A stretch of 64,000 nucleotides of DNA from Klebsiella pneumoniae (GCA_945869725.1 CAMBPO010000005.1:18117-82116); one strand, 5' to 3'. Numbered from the stretch's first letter, positions 28,866-40,801 are shown. The notes: a model not told the origin generated them from the sequence alone. Numbers and translations: made by a program.

Positions 28866-30233
28866 TTAGACTGTGTCGCTTACAGACTTTACCACCTCGG
28901 CGATTTCCTGCGCGTGCTTTGCAACCGACACTTGATCATCACCTTCCACCATTACACGAACCACAGGCTCCGTTCCGGAAGGCCGCAACAACACTCGTCC
29001 ACGCCCCGCCATTTTTGTTTCAGCAGCCCCGACAGCCAGCTTGACCGGCACGCTGTCCATAACAAGTGATTTGTTGGAAACACGGACATTGATCATAGTC
29101 TGCGGCATTTTGCGCATCTTGCTACGCAAATCAAACAAGCTTGAGTCTGTTTGAACCATTGCTGCCAACACCTGCAATGCAGACACAATACCATCACCGG
29201 TGGTGCCAACATCCAGACAAACAATATGTCCTGATGACTCGCCTCCCAGTAACCACGATTTTTTCTTCAGCATCTCCATCACATAACGATCACCAACATC
29301 TGTCCTTACAAAGGGAACATCCAGCGCCTCCAGCCCCAATTCAAGGCCCAGATTGCTCATCAATGTACCGACTACTCCCCCGAAGGCCAAATGGCGACGC
29401 CGACGATCGCGCGCGATGATGTAAAGCAACTCATCCCCATCAACCACATTACCAAGGTGGTCAATCATGATAACTCTGTCACCATCCCCGTCAAATGCGA
29501 TCCCCAAATCCGCCTGCTCAGAAAGCACATGTCGGGCAAGAGTCATTGGCGAAGTAGAGCCGCAGTCTTTGTTGATATTTAGTCCGTTGGGAGAGACCCC
29601 AATCGACGTCACTGAGGCACCGAGCTCTGAAAAAACATTACCAGCGATGTGATACGTGGATCCATTCGCACAATCAATAACAACCTTCAAGCCTCGCAAG
29701 ACCGTATTTCCGGGAGTTGTGCGTTTACAGTATTCAATGTATCTGCCGGCAGCATCAGTGATACGCGACACTTTGCCGATGTCAGCTGAACTCACTGTGG
29801 TTAGATCCTTGCTTAGATACTCCTCTATTGCCAACTCAGTCTCGTCTGGCAACTTGGCACCATCGCCGTCAAAGAATTTGATGCCATTATCAGGAAACGC
29901 GTTATGTGACGCACTGATTACGATACCAGCCTGAGCGCCAAACGTTCGGGTCAAGTATGCAATCGCTGGGGTTGGCATTGGCCCGAGCATATTGATATCA
30001 ACACCGGCTGATGCGAGACCAGCTTCAAGAGCCGCCTCAAACATATAACCCGAAATACGCGTATCTTTACCGATCAATATTTTGCTGCGCTGACCACCGG
30101 TTTTTGCAAACACTTTTCCGGCAGCCCAGCCTAGCTTCAGCATAAAATCAGGTGTAATCGGATACTCACCCACGTGACCGCGGATACCATCAGTACCAAA
30201 AAACTGTTTTTCTGATTTGCTTCCAGATCCCAC
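28866..30233 (-). CDS. glmM: Phosphoglucosamine mutase
   Basis: The 455-residue GlmM converts glucosamine-6-phosphate to glucosamine-1-phosphate for UDP-GlcNAc, peptidoglycan and LPS synthesis. The phosphoserine is Ser109 in Ile-Ser-Ala-Ser-His-Asn. The metal loop Asp-Gly-Asp-Gly-Asp-Arg and the C-terminal phosphate-binding Arg-Pro-Ser-Gly-Thr-Glu-Pro are present. The start is GTG with AGAGG 8 nt upstream. The order ftsH-folP-glmM matches enterobacteria and pseudomonads. Confidence 0.97.
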   Translation of the reverse strand: MGSGSKSEKQFFGTDGIRGHVGEYPITPDFMLKLGWAAGKVFAKTGGQRSKILIGKDTRISGYMFEAALEAGLASAGVDINMLGPMPTPAIAYLTRTFGAQAGIVISASHNAFPDNGIKFFDGDGAKLPDETELAIEEYLSKDLTTVSSADIGKVSRITDAAGRYIEYCKRTTPGNTVLRGLKVVIDCANGSTYHIAGNVFSELGASVTSIGVSPNGLNINKDCGSTSPMTLARHVLSEQADLGIAFDGDGDRVIMIDHLGNVVDGDELLYIIARDRRRRHLAFGGVVGTLMSNLGLELGLEALDVPFVRTDVGDRYVMEMLKKKSWLLGGESSGHIVCLDVGTTGDGIVSALQVLAAMVQTDSSLFDLRSKMRKMPQTMINVRVSNKSLVMDSVPVKLAVGAAETKMAGRGRVLLRPSGTEPVVRVMVEGDDQVSVAKHAQEIAEVVKSVSDTV

Positions 30234-30277
30234 TTTTTTAACCTCTGAATTCCTTAATTGAACAGATTATAAACACT

Positions 30278-31186
30278 TCACGCGCCCGCCTGACCAGCAC
30301 TTCTCGTAGCTGAAAGCACCTTTAATGCATCCACGGTATGCCTTACATCATGGACACGAATAATCTGCGCTCCTGCAATTGCAGCCAGCAAGGCCGCAGC
30401 TAGGCTGCCCGCCAGACGATCTGCCGGGGCGCCACCGGTGACGGACCCGATCATCGACTTACGCGATATTCCAACCAATAAAGGTGAACCCAGAGCGTGC
30501 ATTTCGTGAAGCCGCGCCAGAATTTGATAGTTATGACTCAGCGTCTTCCCGAATCCAAACCCGGGATCCAGACAAATCCTGTCACTGTTGATGCCAGCTC
30601 TTTCAGAACATACTTTCCGGGAAAACAAGAACTCGCATACTTCTGCAACGACATCCTGATAGTAGGGATCGTCTTGCATCGACTGAGGCTGCCCTTGCAT
30701 GTGCATGAGACAGACCGCCAAATTAGTCGCGGCAACAGCCTCCAACGCACCGGGTATCTGGAGCGCACGCACGTCGTTAATCATGCTGGCGCCCGCACTT
30801 GCGGCCGCGGCAATCACTGCTGGCGAACTGGTATCTACAGAAATTGGCAGATCAAAATTTTTACGAATGGCAGAAATGACGGGGATTACACGTTTAAGCT
30901 CCTCGTCGACACTGATAGGGGGAGCACCTGGCCGGGTTGACTCACCCCCAACATCAATTAAATCAGCCCCTGCAAGCACCATAGACTCTGCAGCTGCCAA
31001 CGCTTTATCAAGGGAAATTTTGAAACGACGGGAAGCTGCTGCGGCTAATGCGCCGCCATCAGAAAACGAGTCAGGGGTCACGTTAAGAATACCCATGACC
31101 ACGGGGAACGTTAAGTCAAGCCAGCGATCGGGCAATTTAAGCCCCGCCGCTGGCCTGAACACTGATGTTATTACTACATCGGACAC
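30278..31186 (-). CDS. folP: Dihydropteroate synthase
   Basis: The product has about 302 residues from the GTG at 31186, which has GGGAG 7 nt upstream. A TTG overlapping the ftsH stop at 31222 is the alternative. The TIM-barrel landmarks are present: Met-Gly-Ile-Leu-Asn-Val-Thr-Pro-Asp-Ser-Phe-Ser-Asp-Gly, Gly-Gly-Glu-Ser-Thr-Arg-Pro-Gly-Ala and a Pro-Gly-Phe-Gly-Phe-Gly-Lys loop. It condenses pABA with dihydropterin pyrophosphate in folate synthesis and is the sulfonamide target. folK, two steps earlier, lies near 46 kb. Confidence 0.95.
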   Translation of the reverse strand: MSDVVITSVFRPAAGLKLPDRWLDLTFPVVMGILNVTPDSFSDGGALAAAASRRFKISLDKALAAAESMVLAGADLIDVGGESTRPGAPPISVDEELKRVIPVISAIRKNFDLPISVDTSSPAVIAAAASAGASMINDVRALQIPGALEAVAATNLAVCLMHMQGQPQSMQDDPYYQDVVAEVCEFLFSRKVCSERAGINSDRICLDPGFGFGKTLSHNYQILARLHEMHALGSPLLVGISRKSMIGSVTGGAPADRLAGSLAAALLAAIAGAQIIRVHDVRHTVDALKVLSATRSAGQAGA

Positions 31187-31218
31187 TGACAGGCTCCCGC
31201 ATCCAAACCAGCTGACAA

Positions 31219-33150
31219 TCAATGCTCGCTTGCGGGGCCACCTATAGGTTTGTCGTGCATTACATCAGCAATGGTCGTTTCACTTTTTGAAGAGCCCGAA
31301 CCACTGTTACTGTCTGACCAGTCAGCAGGCGGGCGCGGTTTACGTCCAGACATAATGTCGTTGATCTGCTCGGCATCGATGGTTTCATACTCCATCAGCG
31401 CATCTTTCATCAGTTCGAGCTTGTCTCGATTGTCTTCCAGCATGCGTCTGGCGCGGCTGTAACAAAAATCAATGATGCTCTTCACTTCTTCATCAATCAC
31501 TTTTGCAGTCTCTCCGGAGTGGTGCTTTGGCGCCCCGCCCGCAGATCGACCAAGGAAAATCTCACCCTCATTTTCCGCATACATCAAGGGCCCGAGTTTC
31601 TCAGACAAACCCCACTTGGTAACCATGTTACGCGCCATTTCGGTCGCGCGCTGAATATCATTGGAAGCACCTGTAGTTACTCCGTCAACGCCCAGAGTCA
31701 TTTCTTCAGCGATTCGCCCACCATACAGACTGCTGATCTGACTCATGATTGCCAGCTTACTGATACTGTAGCGATCCTCTTCTGGCAAAAACATGGTCAC
31801 ACCCAAGGCGCGGCCGCGCGGAATAATACTGACCTTATAAACTGGATCGTGCTCTGGCACTAGGCGGCCGACAATGGCGTGCCCGGCTTCATGATAAGCC
31901 GTATTAGTCTTCTCTTTTTCAGACATCACCATGGATTTGCGTTCAGTACCCATCATGATTTTGTCTTTAGCTTTTTCGAATTCCTCCATAGTTACCAAAC
32001 GACGACCACCACGTGCTGCGAACAGCGCGGCCTCATTTACCAGGTTAGCAAGGTCTGCGCCGGAAAATCCGGGTGTACCACGGGCAATGACACTCGCGTC
32101 AACGTTATCTGCAATCGGCACTTTCCGCATGTGTACTTTAAGAATTTGTTCTCGACCGCGAATATCTGGCAACCCAACAACAACCTGTCGGTCGAACCGA
32201 CCAGGGCGCAGCAGCGCAGGATCAAGCACATCAGGTCGGTTGGTGGCAGCTATGACAATTATGCCATCGTTGACTTCAAAACCATCCATTTCGACCAACA
32301 ACTGGTTTAGTGTTTGCTCTCGCTCATCGTGACCACCACCCATACCTGAGCCACGGTGACGCCCCACTGCATCGATTTCGTCAATAAAGATGATACAGGG
32401 CGCCTGTTTCTTGGCCTGATCAAACATGTCACGTACACGTGACGCTCCCACGCCCACAAACATCTCGACAAAATCAGAACCTGAGATAGAGAAAAACGGG
32501 ACTTTGGCTTCGCCGGCAATGGCCTTGGCCAGCAAGGTCTTTCCTGTTCCGGGCTGGCCAACCATCAGAATCCCTCTGGGTATACGCCCTCCCAAACGCT
32601 GAAACTTATCCGGCTCTCGCAAAAAATCTACCAATTCTTTAACGTCTTCTTTAGCTTCATCCACACCTGCCACATCAGCAAAAGTGACCTTGATCTGATC
32701 TTCGCCGAGCAACTTGGCTTTGCTCTTGCCGAAGGACATCGGGCCGCCCTTGCCGCCTGCACCTCCGCCCTGCATCTGCCGCATAAAAAAGAAAAACAGA
32801 CCGATGATAATAAGAATCGGGAAACTGGCAACCAGCAATTGCGCCCACAAACTCTGTCGTTCAGGCTCTGAAGCTCGTATTTCAACTCCGTTGTTAAACA
32901 GGTCATCCATCAACTGATCGTCACCAATCATCGGGATAGTTGTGTTAAATCGGGTATTGTCAGAGCGCACGCCATTTACCGTAACACCCGCAATATTCAC
33001 CGAAGTCACCTGCCCCGACCTGACTTCACGGATAAAATCAGAGTAATTGACCTGCGAGGTTACGGGCTCCTGGTTAATGTTGTTAAAAACAGTCAACAAC
33101 ACTGCCGCAATAACCATCCAGAGCATTAAATTTTTAGCCATGTCATTCAA
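31219..33150 (-). CDS. ftsH: ATP-dependent zinc metalloprotease FtsH
   Basis: The 643-residue membrane-anchored AAA protease has two transmembrane helices (about 6-24 and 104-123) flanking a periplasmic domain. The AAA module has Walker A at 198-205 and Walker B Ile-Ile-Phe-Ile-Asp-Glu-Ile-Asp. The M41 protease has His-Glu-Ala-Gly-His at 420-424. It degrades unassembled membrane proteins and regulators such as sigma-32 and LpxC in E. coli. The TTG at 33150 has GGGAG 8 nt upstream; an ATG three codons later lacks one at proper spacing. Confidence 0.97.
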   Translation of the reverse strand: MNDMAKNLMLWMVIAAVLLTVFNNINQEPVTSQVNYSDFIREVRSGQVTSVNIAGVTVNGVRSDNTRFNTTIPMIGDDQLMDDLFNNGVEIRASEPERQSLWAQLLVASFPILIIIGLFFFFMRQMQGGGAGGKGGPMSFGKSKAKLLGEDQIKVTFADVAGVDEAKEDVKELVDFLREPDKFQRLGGRIPRGILMVGQPGTGKTLLAKAIAGEAKVPFFSISGSDFVEMFVGVGASRVRDMFDQAKKQAPCIIFIDEIDAVGRHRGSGMGGGHDEREQTLNQLLVEMDGFEVNDGIIVIAATNRPDVLDPALLRPGRFDRQVVVGLPDIRGREQILKVHMRKVPIADNVDASVIARGTPGFSGADLANLVNEAALFAARGGRRLVTMEEFEKAKDKIMMGTERKSMVMSEKEKTNTAYHEAGHAIVGRLVPEHDPVYKVSIIPRGRALGVTMFLPEEDRYSISKLAIMSQISSLYGGRIAEEMTLGVDGVTTGASNDIQRATEMARNMVTKWGLSEKLGPLMYAENEGEIFLGRSAGGAPKHHSGETAKVIDEEVKSIIDFCYSRARRMLEDNRDKLELMKDALMEYETIDAEQINDIMSGRKPRPPADWSDSNSGSGSSKSETTIADVMHDKPIGGPASEH

Positions 33151-33631
33151 GGGTTAATCTCCCTTTGCCGAGTTGAATTCGCGGGCGAAACCCGTTCGAA
33201 TTCTGATTAAATTCGTAAGCGAATTGTAGCGGTGACGTCAGCCTTTTAAAGCCGTCCTTCTCTTAATGAGACCGTTACAAATTACTTTGCCATTCCCTCA
33301 CTACCCCGGAAACTTTATTCAGGTCAGTTTTCAGCTTTCATTGACTTCCTGATTTGCCACGTCTCAACAGTCAGGAAACTAAAACCGGGGCGGACTATTA
33401 TTTCAGTCGCCTTGATGCATATGGGGGCTGTTTTTAGATATTACAAGATCGGTCTTGTTATTGTCCAAGATAAAGCAATTCGCTGGCACTCTGATTGTGA
33501 CAGCCTTTGTTGAACCTTGCATGCTGGAGTACAATGCCAAAAATCTACTTTCTTATACTCTGGCAGCAGTTCGGTCAGATCACCCGCCACCAAATTTAAA
33601 ACCCCCAAATGGGTATCTAGCCGGACATCTT
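33151..33631. other. ftsH-yhbY divergent intergenic region
   Basis: This 481-bp interval holds no convincing gene; rlmE, which normally lies here, is absent. Next to ftsH are four AATTCG/CGAATT elements: an interrupted inverted repeat (33175-33205) and AATTCG-TAAG-CGAATT (33210-33225). A -10-like TACAAT on the minus strand (33223-33228) overlaps the second. The yhbY promoter is at 33507-33535. I see nothing definite in 33240-33500. Confidence 0.6.
33507..33535 (+). promoter_or_regulatory. Candidate sigma-70 promoter for yhbY
   Basis: TTGTTG (33507-33512) and TACAAT (33530-33535) are separated by 17 bp. A start near 33542 would give a leader of about 90 nt before the yhbY ATG. Confidence 0.6.
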
Positions 33632-33955
33632 ATGAGCAGTCAAGCACTAGACAACAGACAATTACGAGCAATAGCGCACAAACTTAAACCTATCGTAACC
33701 GTAGCACAGAAAGGAGTTTCCGAGACTGTGCACAAGGAAATTGATCAGGCATTGGCACGCCATGAGCTGATCAAGGTGAAAATTGTGGTGGGCGACCGTG
33801 ACTTGCGAAAAGAAGTTGCCGCTGAAATCTGTGATCAGACCCGCTCCGAATTAGTACAAAGCATTGGAAACATAGTTGTTCTTTATCGAGCCGCGCGACA
33901 GCCAGACCCAAAACTTTCCAACATACTGCGCAACAAAAACATGCCTGGCCTTTAA
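33632..33955 (+). CDS. yhbY: YhbY-type ribosome-associated RNA-binding protein
   Basis: The 107-residue CRM-domain protein has the Lys-Leu-Lys-Pro-Ile-Val-Thr-Val-Ala-Gln-Lys-Gly-Val motif (about 15-27) and the Gly-Asn-Ile-Val-Val-Leu-Tyr-Arg C-terminal strand. The frame is open to 33455, but the ATG at 33632 gives the family length. YhbY associates with pre-50S particles. It is divergent from ftsH and convergent with greA, with which it shares a terminator. Confidence 0.92.
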   Translation: MSSQALDNRQLRAIAHKLKPIVTVAQKGVSETVHKEIDQALARHELIKVKIVVGDRDLRKEVAAEICDQTRSELVQSIGNIVVLYRAARQPDPKLSNILRNKNMPGL

Positions 33956-33977
33956 AAAGCCAGGTGGCGTTTTTCTT
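33944..33977 (+). terminator. Terminator between yhbY and greA
   Basis: A hairpin CCTGGC/GCCAGG (33944-33949 with 33959-33964) encloses the yhbY stop and is followed by TGGCGTTTTTCTTT. It probably ends yhbY transcription; A-rich sequence in the loop offers little for the opposite strand. Confidence 0.6.
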
Positions 33978-33985
33978 TATTTGTG

Positions 33986-34462
33986 CTACAAGTGCTCAAC
34001 CTTGATGACTTCATAATAAATATCACCTGATGGCGCTTTGACCACAACCTCATCACCTACTTCCTTACCCATCACCGCGCGCGCAATTGGAGAGCCTACA
34101 GAAATTTTGCCAGCCTTAACATCCGCTTCGTCCTCGCCAACTATCTGATATCTCACCGCATCCTCGGTATCAAGATTTTCCATGGTTACAGTGGCACCAA
34201 AAATGATTTTGCCAGTGACAGGGAAAGAAGAGATATCGATAACTTCAGAATCAGCCAGTTTACCTTCAATCTCCTTAATGCGGCCCTCACAGAAACTTTG
34301 CTGTTCGCGCGCCGCATGGTACTCAGCGTTCTCGCGCAAATCTCCGTGTTCCCGCGCCTCAGCAATGGCCTGGATAATTGCCGGTCTTTTGACCGTCTTT
34401 AACTCATTGAGCTCAGCGCGTAATCTTTCAGCACCACCCATGGTCATCGGCACTTTTCTCAT
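33986..34462 (-). CDS. greA: Transcription elongation factor GreA
   Basis: The 158-residue product starts at the ATG encoding Met-Arg-Lys-Val-Pro-Met-Thr; 32 further upstream codons in frame are not family-like. The N-terminal coiled coil carries the acidic tip (Gly-Asp-Leu-Arg-Glu-Asn-Ala-Glu-Tyr) that reaches into RNA polymerase. The C-terminal FKBP-like domain ends with Glu-His-Leu. It rescues backtracked complexes by stimulating transcript cleavage. It lies 172 bp downstream of carB in the same direction. Confidence 0.97.
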   Translation of the reverse strand: MRKVPMTMGGAERLRAELNELKTVKRPAIIQAIAEAREHGDLRENAEYHAAREQQSFCEGRIKEIEGKLADSEVIDISSFPVTGKIIFGATVTMENLDTEDAVRYQIVGEDEADVKAGKISVGSPIARAVMGKEVGDEVVVKAPSGDIYYEVIKVEHL

Positions 34463-34634
34463 GTCTCTCTCACAGATCCTCTGGATCTTCCTGTTTTTAA
34501 AGTAAAAAACACCAAGAGGCTCCCACATGGAGAGCCTGTCAGCACTGTATTGTTTCATTCACATGATGCGTAACTTGACCAGGCTTGTCTATAGTGCTGG
34601 GTTACGGTCTGAGCTCAAACCACCATTCTTGGAA

Positions 34635-37600
34635 TCAGTGGCTCTTTGGTAAACGAGCATGTAGCTCCTGTATCGTATAGACATTCAAATTGTCACCGCA
34701 TTTTAGTGCTTCGCACACCGCACTCGCTCCGGCCAGAGTGGTCGTACAAAACACATCGTGGCGCAGGGCGGAACGACGTATGGCTGACGAATCCGCAATC
34801 GCCTGTTTTCCCTCGGTAGTATTGACGATCAACTGAATCTCCTTGTTCTTGATCATGTCGACGACATGAGGCCGTCCCTCAAGGACTTTGTTGACACGAC
34901 TGACCGGCAATCCTGCAGCCTCAATAATCGCCGCCGTTCCAGTTGTCGCAACCATCTTGAACCCAAGCTCGTGGAAGCTGCGCGCAATATTGGTCACCTT
35001 GGGTTTATCAGCATCGCGCACGCTTATAAATACTGTGCCATGGCTGCTGATTTCTTCTCCGGCCCCCATCTGCGCTTTGGCAAATGCTTCAGCAAATGTT
35101 TCACCAACCCCCATCACCTCTCCGGTAGACTTCATTTCCGGACCAAGAATTGGGTCAACACCCGGAAACTTGTTAAACGGGAATACCGCTTCCTTGACTG
35201 CGAATGTCTTAGGAATGATTTCTTTTGTGTAACCTTGCTCAACCAACGATTTTCCAACCATGCAACGCGCAGCCACTTTGGCCAATGACACGCCTATGCA
35301 CTTCGAAACAAATGGTACCGTTCGTGATGCCCGCGGATTTACCTCGATCACATACAAATGACCATCCTGATAGGCCATCTGGGTATTCATCAACCCAATA
35401 ACCCCCAGCTCCATTGCCATGCTAGATACCTGTTCACGGATTTGGTCTTGCACGGCAACGGGCAAGTTGTAGGGTGGCAAAGAACAAGCCGAGTCGCCGG
35501 AGTGAACACCAGCCTGTTCAATGTGTTGCATGATTGCACCCACTACAACCTGCTGGCCATCGCTGACCAGGTCGATGTCGATTTCGATTGCCGCATTGAG
35601 GAAATAATCAAGCAGCACTGGGCTGTCGTTACCAACTTTAACGGCCGTGCGCATATAACGATTAAGCTCTTCCTCGTTATAGACGATCTCCATAGCCCTG
35701 CCACCCAGCACATAAGACGGGCGCACGACCAACGGGTATGAAATTTTTTCAGCCTCGCTAATACATTGCTCGACACTGCGGACGATGCAATTGGGCGGCT
35801 GTCTCAGGTTCAGCTTCTGAATCAATTTCTGGAAGCGTTCGCGGTCCTCGGCCAGATCGATAGCATCCGGGGAGGTGCCGATTACCGGCACACCCGCCTG
35901 CTCCAGACGGGTTGCGAGATTGAGTGGTGTCTGTCCACCGAACTGCACGATAACACCCGCAGGTTTTTCAACGGCAACAATCTCCAGGACATCCTCCAAC
36001 GTCACTGGCTCGAAATACAGGCGATCCGATATGTTGTAGTCGGTCGAAACAGTTTCCGGGTTGCAATTTACCATGATGGTTTCGTAACCATCTTCACGCA
36101 TCGCGAGAGCTGCATGTACACAGCAATAGTCAAACTCTATACCCTGTCCAATTCGGTTAGGACCGCCTCCCAGTACCATAATCTTCTTGCGGTCGCTGGG
36201 CCTGGATTCACATTCCTCGTCATAACAGGAATACATGTATGCCGTCGCTGAAACAAACTCAGCGGCACAGGTATCAACGCGCTTGTACACCGGTCGCACA
36301 CCTAGTAAATGACGATATTCGCGCACACGTTGTTCGGACACACCCAGCAACGTCGCCAGACGCGCGTCTGCGAAACCTTTGCGCTTGAGCGAGAACAAAG
36401 CTGACTTGTCCAGACTCTCTAGGGAGTTCTTGGCAACCCTTAGCTCATCCTGAATAATGTCCTCGATCTGCACCAGGAACCAGGGATCAACACCGGTCAG
36501 TTCAGCAACTGACTCTACGGTCCAGCCCAGACGAAAGGCATCACCGATGTACCTTATCCGTTCACTGCCGGCATCTTTGAGCTCACCGCGGAGCTTGTCC
36601 ATACTGTCGCTCAGCGCGGTATCCAGCACAGGATCCAGACCACTGATACCCACTTCAAGTCCTCGCAAAGCCTTCTGCAGCGATTCCTGAAAAGTGCGCC
36701 CGATAGCCATCACCTCACCCACAGATTTCATTTGTGTAGTGATGCGATCGCTGGCCTCGGGGAATTTCTCAAACGTGAAGCGCGGAATCTTGGTGACCAC
36801 GTAATCAATAGTCGGCTCAAACGAGGCTGGCGTGGCACCACCGGTGATTTCATTGCTGAGCTCATCAAGCGTGAAGCCGCAAGCCAGTTTTGCCGCAACG
36901 CGCGCAATCGGGAAGCCTGTTGCCTTTGACGCCAGCGCAGAGGATCGCGAAACCCTGGGATTCATTTCTATCACTACAATACGCCCAGTTTTCGGGCACA
37001 TACCAAACTGTACGTTAGAGCCGCCCGTCTCCACACCAATTTCGCGAAGCACCGCAATAGAGGCATTGCGAAGAATCTGGTATTCCTTATCGGTGAGAGT
37101 CTGCGAAGGCGCAACAGTTATAGAATCGCCAGTGTGAACTCCCATGGCGTCAAAATTCTCGATAGTACAGACAATAATGCAGTTGTCGTTTTTATCGCGA
37201 ACCACTTCGGTTTCATATTCCTTCCAGCCGATCAGAGACTCATCAATCAGCAATTCTTTGGTAGGCGAAAGCTCCATACCGCGTGTACATATTTCAACAA
37301 ATTCTTCTTTATTGTAAGCAACACCTCCACCACTGCCGCCCATGGTGAATGACGGGCGAATGATGCAGGGGAAACCCACTTCGTCCAGCGCAGCAAACGC
37401 TTGCTCCATGTTGCGCGCGATACCGTGACGCGGCGTCGACAAACCTATTGCCTTCATGGCGTGGTCAAACAACTCACGGTTTTCTGCTTTGTGGATTGAC
37501 TCAGCACGGGCACCGATCATTTCAACATTGTATTTGGCAAGCACTCCATTTCGCTCCAGATCCAGCGCGCAATTCAGAGCCGTCTGCCCACCCATGGTCG

Positions 37601-37862
37601 GCAACAGAGCGTCAGGACGCTCTCTTTCGATGATCTTTTCGACAATCTGCCAGGTAATGGGTTCAATATAGGTTGCATCGGCCATGGCCGGATCTGTCAT
37701 GATTGTAGCAGGGTTTGAGTTAACGAGAATGACGCGATAACCCTCTTCCTTCAAGGCCTGGCAGGCCTGCGCACCAGAGTAGTCAAACTCACACGCCTGT
37801 CCAATCACAATAGGGCCGGCACCAATGATCAGAATACTTTTTATGTCTGTACGTTTAGGCAT
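34635..37862 (-). CDS. carB: Carbamoyl-phosphate synthase large subunit
   Basis: At 1075 residues this is the full length for CarB. Two homologous ATP-grasp halves (carboxy-phosphate and carbamoyl-phosphate domains) are separated by the oligomerisation domain. The C-terminal MGS-like allosteric domain (from about 940) binds UMP/ornithine in E. coli. The N-terminus Met-Pro-Lys-Arg-Thr-Asp-Ile-Lys-Ser is typical. With CarA it makes carbamoyl phosphate for arginine and pyrimidine synthesis. It follows carA after 39 bp. Confidence 0.98.
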   Translation of the reverse strand: MPKRTDIKSILIIGAGPIVIGQACEFDYSGAQACQALKEEGYRVILVNSNPATIMTDPAMADATYIEPITWQIVEKIIERERPDALLPTMGGQTALNCALDLERNGVLAKYNVEMIGARAESIHKAENRELFDHAMKAIGLSTPRHGIARNMEQAFAALDEVGFPCIIRPSFTMGGSGGGVAYNKEEFVEICTRGMELSPTKELLIDESLIGWKEYETEVVRDKNDNCIIVCTIENFDAMGVHTGDSITVAPSQTLTDKEYQILRNASIAVLREIGVETGGSNVQFGMCPKTGRIVVIEMNPRVSRSSALASKATGFPIARVAAKLACGFTLDELSNEITGGATPASFEPTIDYVVTKIPRFTFEKFPEASDRITTQMKSVGEVMAIGRTFQESLQKALRGLEVGISGLDPVLDTALSDSMDKLRGELKDAGSERIRYIGDAFRLGWTVESVAELTGVDPWFLVQIEDIIQDELRVAKNSLESLDKSALFSLKRKGFADARLATLLGVSEQRVREYRHLLGVRPVYKRVDTCAAEFVSATAYMYSCYDEECESRPSDRKKIMVLGGGPNRIGQGIEFDYCCVHAALAMREDGYETIMVNCNPETVSTDYNISDRLYFEPVTLEDVLEIVAVEKPAGVIVQFGGQTPLNLATRLEQAGVPVIGTSPDAIDLAEDRERFQKLIQKLNLRQPPNCIVRSVEQCISEAEKISYPLVVRPSYVLGGRAMEIVYNEEELNRYMRTAVKVGNDSPVLLDYFLNAAIEIDIDLVSDGQQVVVGAIMQHIEQAGVHSGDSACSLPPYNLPVAVQDQIREQVSSMAMELGVIGLMNTQMAYQDGHLYVIEVNPRASRTVPFVSKCIGVSLAKVAARCMVGKSLVEQGYTKEIIPKTFAVKEAVFPFNKFPGVDPILGPEMKSTGEVMGVGETFAEAFAKAQMGAGEEISSHGTVFISVRDADKPKVTNIARSFHELGFKMVATTGTAAIIEAAGLPVSRVNKVLEGRPHVVDMIKNKEIQLIVNTTEGKQAIADSSAIRRSALRHDVFCTTTLAGASAVCEALKCGDNLNVYTIQELHARLPKSH

Positions 37863-37901
37863 AACTCAACCGTGTCTCTGTATGGGTTTGCTGCACGCTG
37901 T

Positions 37902-39047
37902 TCAGCGCGGAGCACGCTTTTGCATCAGATCAACAAATTTATCAAACAAGGGCGCAATATCGTGCGGACCCGGCGCCGCTTCAGGATGGCCCTGAAAAGC
38001 AAAGGCCGGTTTGTCCGTTCGCTCGATCCCCTGCAGAGAACCATCAAACAGCGAGCGATGTGTTGCACGCAAGTTCACTGGCAGCGTGGCCTCATCAACA
38101 GCAAAACCATGGTTCTGGCTAGTGATCAGCACCGTATTGTCATCCAGATTCTGTACCGGATGGTTAGCTCCGTGATGCCCCAGGCGCATCTTGATGGTTT
38201 GTGCGCCGCACGCCAGCGCCAGCAACTGACATCCAAGGCAGATACCAAATACCGGAATGTCGGTTTGCAGAATTTCTCTGATCGCAGTTATTGCGTAGTC
38301 ACACGGCGCGGGGTCACCGGGGCCATTCGACAAAAACACGCCATCCGGCTTTAATGCCAGCACGTCAGCGGCAGAAGTCTGCGCAGGTACCACGGTTACT
38401 TTGCAGTTACGCTGTGCGAGCATTCGCAGGATATTGCGCTTTACGCCGTAATCGTAGGCAACCACATGAAAGGGGTTCTGGTGTTTCATCAGAGGGTGAC
38501 CAATGCCGTGCTGCCACACTCCTTCATTCCACTCATAAGACTTGTTGACAGATACTTCTTTAGCCAGATCCATGCCCTTAAGGCCGGGGAAGGCGCGCGC
38601 CTGATCATGAGCATACTGTTCGCCTTTTTCTGCCAACAGATCCCCGCTTAGAATGCAACCGTTAAGCGGACCACTGTCGCGCAGATGGCGCGTCAGCCGT
38701 CGGGTATCAATCTCTGCAATAGAGACGACATTTTGTGCCTTGAGAAACGAATCCAGTGACATTTCACTACGCCAGTTGCTGACTATCATGGACAGATTGC
38801 GAATCACCAGGCCGGAGGCCCAGACCCGGTCAGACTCATTATCTTCCGATGTGATGCCGGTGTTGCCGATGTGGGGGTAGGTTAACGTGACTATCTGGCG
38901 CGCGTATGAGGGGTCGGTCAGAATTTCCTGATAACCAGTCATGGCCGTATTAAAAACAACCTCTCCACTGGATAATCCCAAAGCTCCGATGGCCTTGCCT
39001 CTGAAGATGCTTCCATCTTCCAGGGCGAGAACTGCTGAATTATTCAA
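37902..39047 (-). CDS. carA: Carbamoyl-phosphate synthase small subunit
   Basis: The product has 381 residues from the TTG at 39047, which has CGGGAG 6 nt upstream and yields the normal N-terminus ([11 protein letters not shown]). An in-frame ATG at 39104 lies inside a terminator hairpin and is rejected. The C-terminal class I glutamine amidotransferase has the Cys nucleophile in Gly-Ile-Cys-Leu-Gly-Cys-Gln and a His-Pro-Glu-Ala triad segment. It supplies ammonia to CarB. A promoter, short leader ORF and terminator precede it. Confidence 0.97.
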   Translation of the reverse strand: MNNSAVLALEDGSIFRGKAIGALGLSSGEVVFNTAMTGYQEILTDPSYARQIVTLTYPHIGNTGITSEDNESDRVWASGLVIRNLSMIVSNWRSEMSLDSFLKAQNVVSIAEIDTRRLTRHLRDSGPLNGCILSGDLLAEKGEQYAHDQARAFPGLKGMDLAKEVSVNKSYEWNEGVWQHGIGHPLMKHQNPFHVVAYDYGVKRNILRMLAQRNCKVTVVPAQTSAADVLALKPDGVFLSNGPGDPAPCDYAITAIREILQTDIPVFGICLGCQLLALACGAQTIKMRLGHHGANHPVQNLDDNTVLITSQNHGFAVDEATLPVNLRATHRSLFDGSLQGIERTDKPAFAFQGHPEAAPGPHDIAPLFDKFVDLMQKRAPR

Positions 39048-39073
39048 TGTTATCTCCCGGATAGACGACAGGC

Positions 39074-39113
39074 GAAAAAAAGCGGAATGAAAGCTTCGTT
39101 TCATTCCGCTTTT
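39074..39113 (-). terminator. Strong intrinsic terminator in the carA leader
   Basis: A near-perfect stem of about 14-15 bp (39078-39092 with 39099-39113, 6-nt loop) contains GCGGAATGAAA and its complement. On the minus strand it is followed by seven T residues. It ends 27 bp before the carA TTG and lies downstream of a good promoter, so it can act as the dapB terminator or as a carAB attenuator. Confidence 0.8.
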
Positions 39114-39151
39114 TAAAAATGCTGCGTCGTTGTGTGCTCAGTGGTAATCAT
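39113..39151 (-). CDS. Putative carAB leader peptide (12 aa)
   Basis: A 13-codon frame (ATG at 39149-39151, TAA at 39113-39115) encodes a Thr-rich peptide (5 Thr in 12). It ends exactly at the base of the terminator hairpin, after a run of five U. No strong Shine-Dalgarno is visible. Its placement resembles leader peptides of transcription-attenuated operons such as pyrBI, but Thr content does not point to Arg or pyrimidine control. Speculative. Confidence 0.3.
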   Translation of the reverse strand: MITTEHTTTQHF

Positions 39152-39162
39152 ACTGAGGGATA

Positions 39163-39192
39163 ATTGTACGGGATCGTCCCCCGACGTGTCTA
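39163..39192 (-). promoter_or_regulatory. Candidate sigma-70 promoter for carAB
   Basis: On the minus strand, TAGACA (39187-39192, 5/6) and TACAAT (39163-39168, 5/6) are 18 bp apart. The start would be near 39156, upstream of the leader ORF and terminator, so every transcript from it must pass the terminator to reach carA. Confidence 0.6.
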
Positions 39193-39209
39193 CGAGTAAG
39201 ACGCGCTGA

Positions 39210-40043
<834 letters not shown>

Positions 40044-40172
40044 TCAGCCATCTTTGCTCAGAAATCCGGATCAGAATTCAATGACGGGAAGTATAACGTG
40101 TAAACTGCATGGCCAACAGCAAGCGAGTTCGCTAAGCTGAGCAGGAATCTCGAGGAATCACTACGAAACAAA

Positions 40173-40742
40173 ATGAGCGAGCCGCCGGTCAACCGTCCCT
40201 TCATACTGGGTAATAATCGCAGGAAACGTTACGAATCGCTGGTAGATAACTTCTACCAGGACGTATTCCGTTATGCATATTGGCTGACGCGCAATCCTGC
40301 GATTGCTGAGGATCTGGTTCAGGAAACCTTCTTGAGAGCCTGGCGCTCGTTTGACAGCCTGCAAAGTGAAGACGCTGCCAAAGCCTGGTTGTTTACTATC
40401 TTGCGTCGCGAAAATGCCAGGATGTATGAGCGATACCGGCCAGAACTGGTTGACATCGATGATGTCTCCATCGAAGAAGACGACAGAAACGAACCCGATC
40501 AGCGCCAGACACTGTCCGAATTGCACAAGGCTATCATGCAGCTTGAGAAAGAATATCGAGACCCGCTGATGCTGCAAGTTGTTGGCGGCTTTAGCGGGAA
40601 AGAAATTGCAGAGATTCTCGATCTTAATAACAACACCGTCATGACACGCCTTTTCCGGGCCAGAATCAAGCTCAAGGAAATCATGAATCCGGGCGCTGTT
40701 GGCGATGAAAGCGGTCATGAAGCACAGGAAGAATTGTGTTAA
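40173..40742 (+). CDS. ECF-type RNA polymerase sigma factor
   Basis: The 189-residue sigma-70 family protein has region 2 with Tyr-x-Asp-Val-Phe-Arg-Tyr-Ala-Tyr-Trp-Leu-Thr and Glu-Asp-Leu-Val-Gln-Glu-Thr-Phe-Leu-Arg-Ala-Trp. Region 4 has Phe-Ser-Gly-Lys-Glu-Ile-Ala-Glu-Ile-Leu followed by a recognition helix with Thr-Val-Met-Thr-Arg-Leu-Phe-Arg-Ala. Regions 1 and 3 are missing, as in ECF factors. The next gene is a DUF3379 membrane protein, the probable anti-sigma partner. The regulon is unknown. Confidence 0.9.
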   Translation: MSEPPVNRPFILGNNRRKRYESLVDNFYQDVFRYAYWLTRNPAIAEDLVQETFLRAWRSFDSLQSEDAAKAWLFTILRRENARMYERYRPELVDIDDVSIEEDDRNEPDQRQTLSELHKAIMQLEKEYRDPLMLQVVGGFSGKEIAEILDLNNNTVMTRLFRARIKLKEIMNPGAVGDESGHEAQEELC

Positions 40743-40801
40743 ACCATAACGAGACAATACAACAGTGAACAAGGCTAATAACAAGCCAGAGGCCCACAAC
40801 A

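Noticed and set aside
34463..34558. N-terminal extension of greA
   Set aside because: 32 upstream residues do not match GreA, whose canonical start is the internal ATG.
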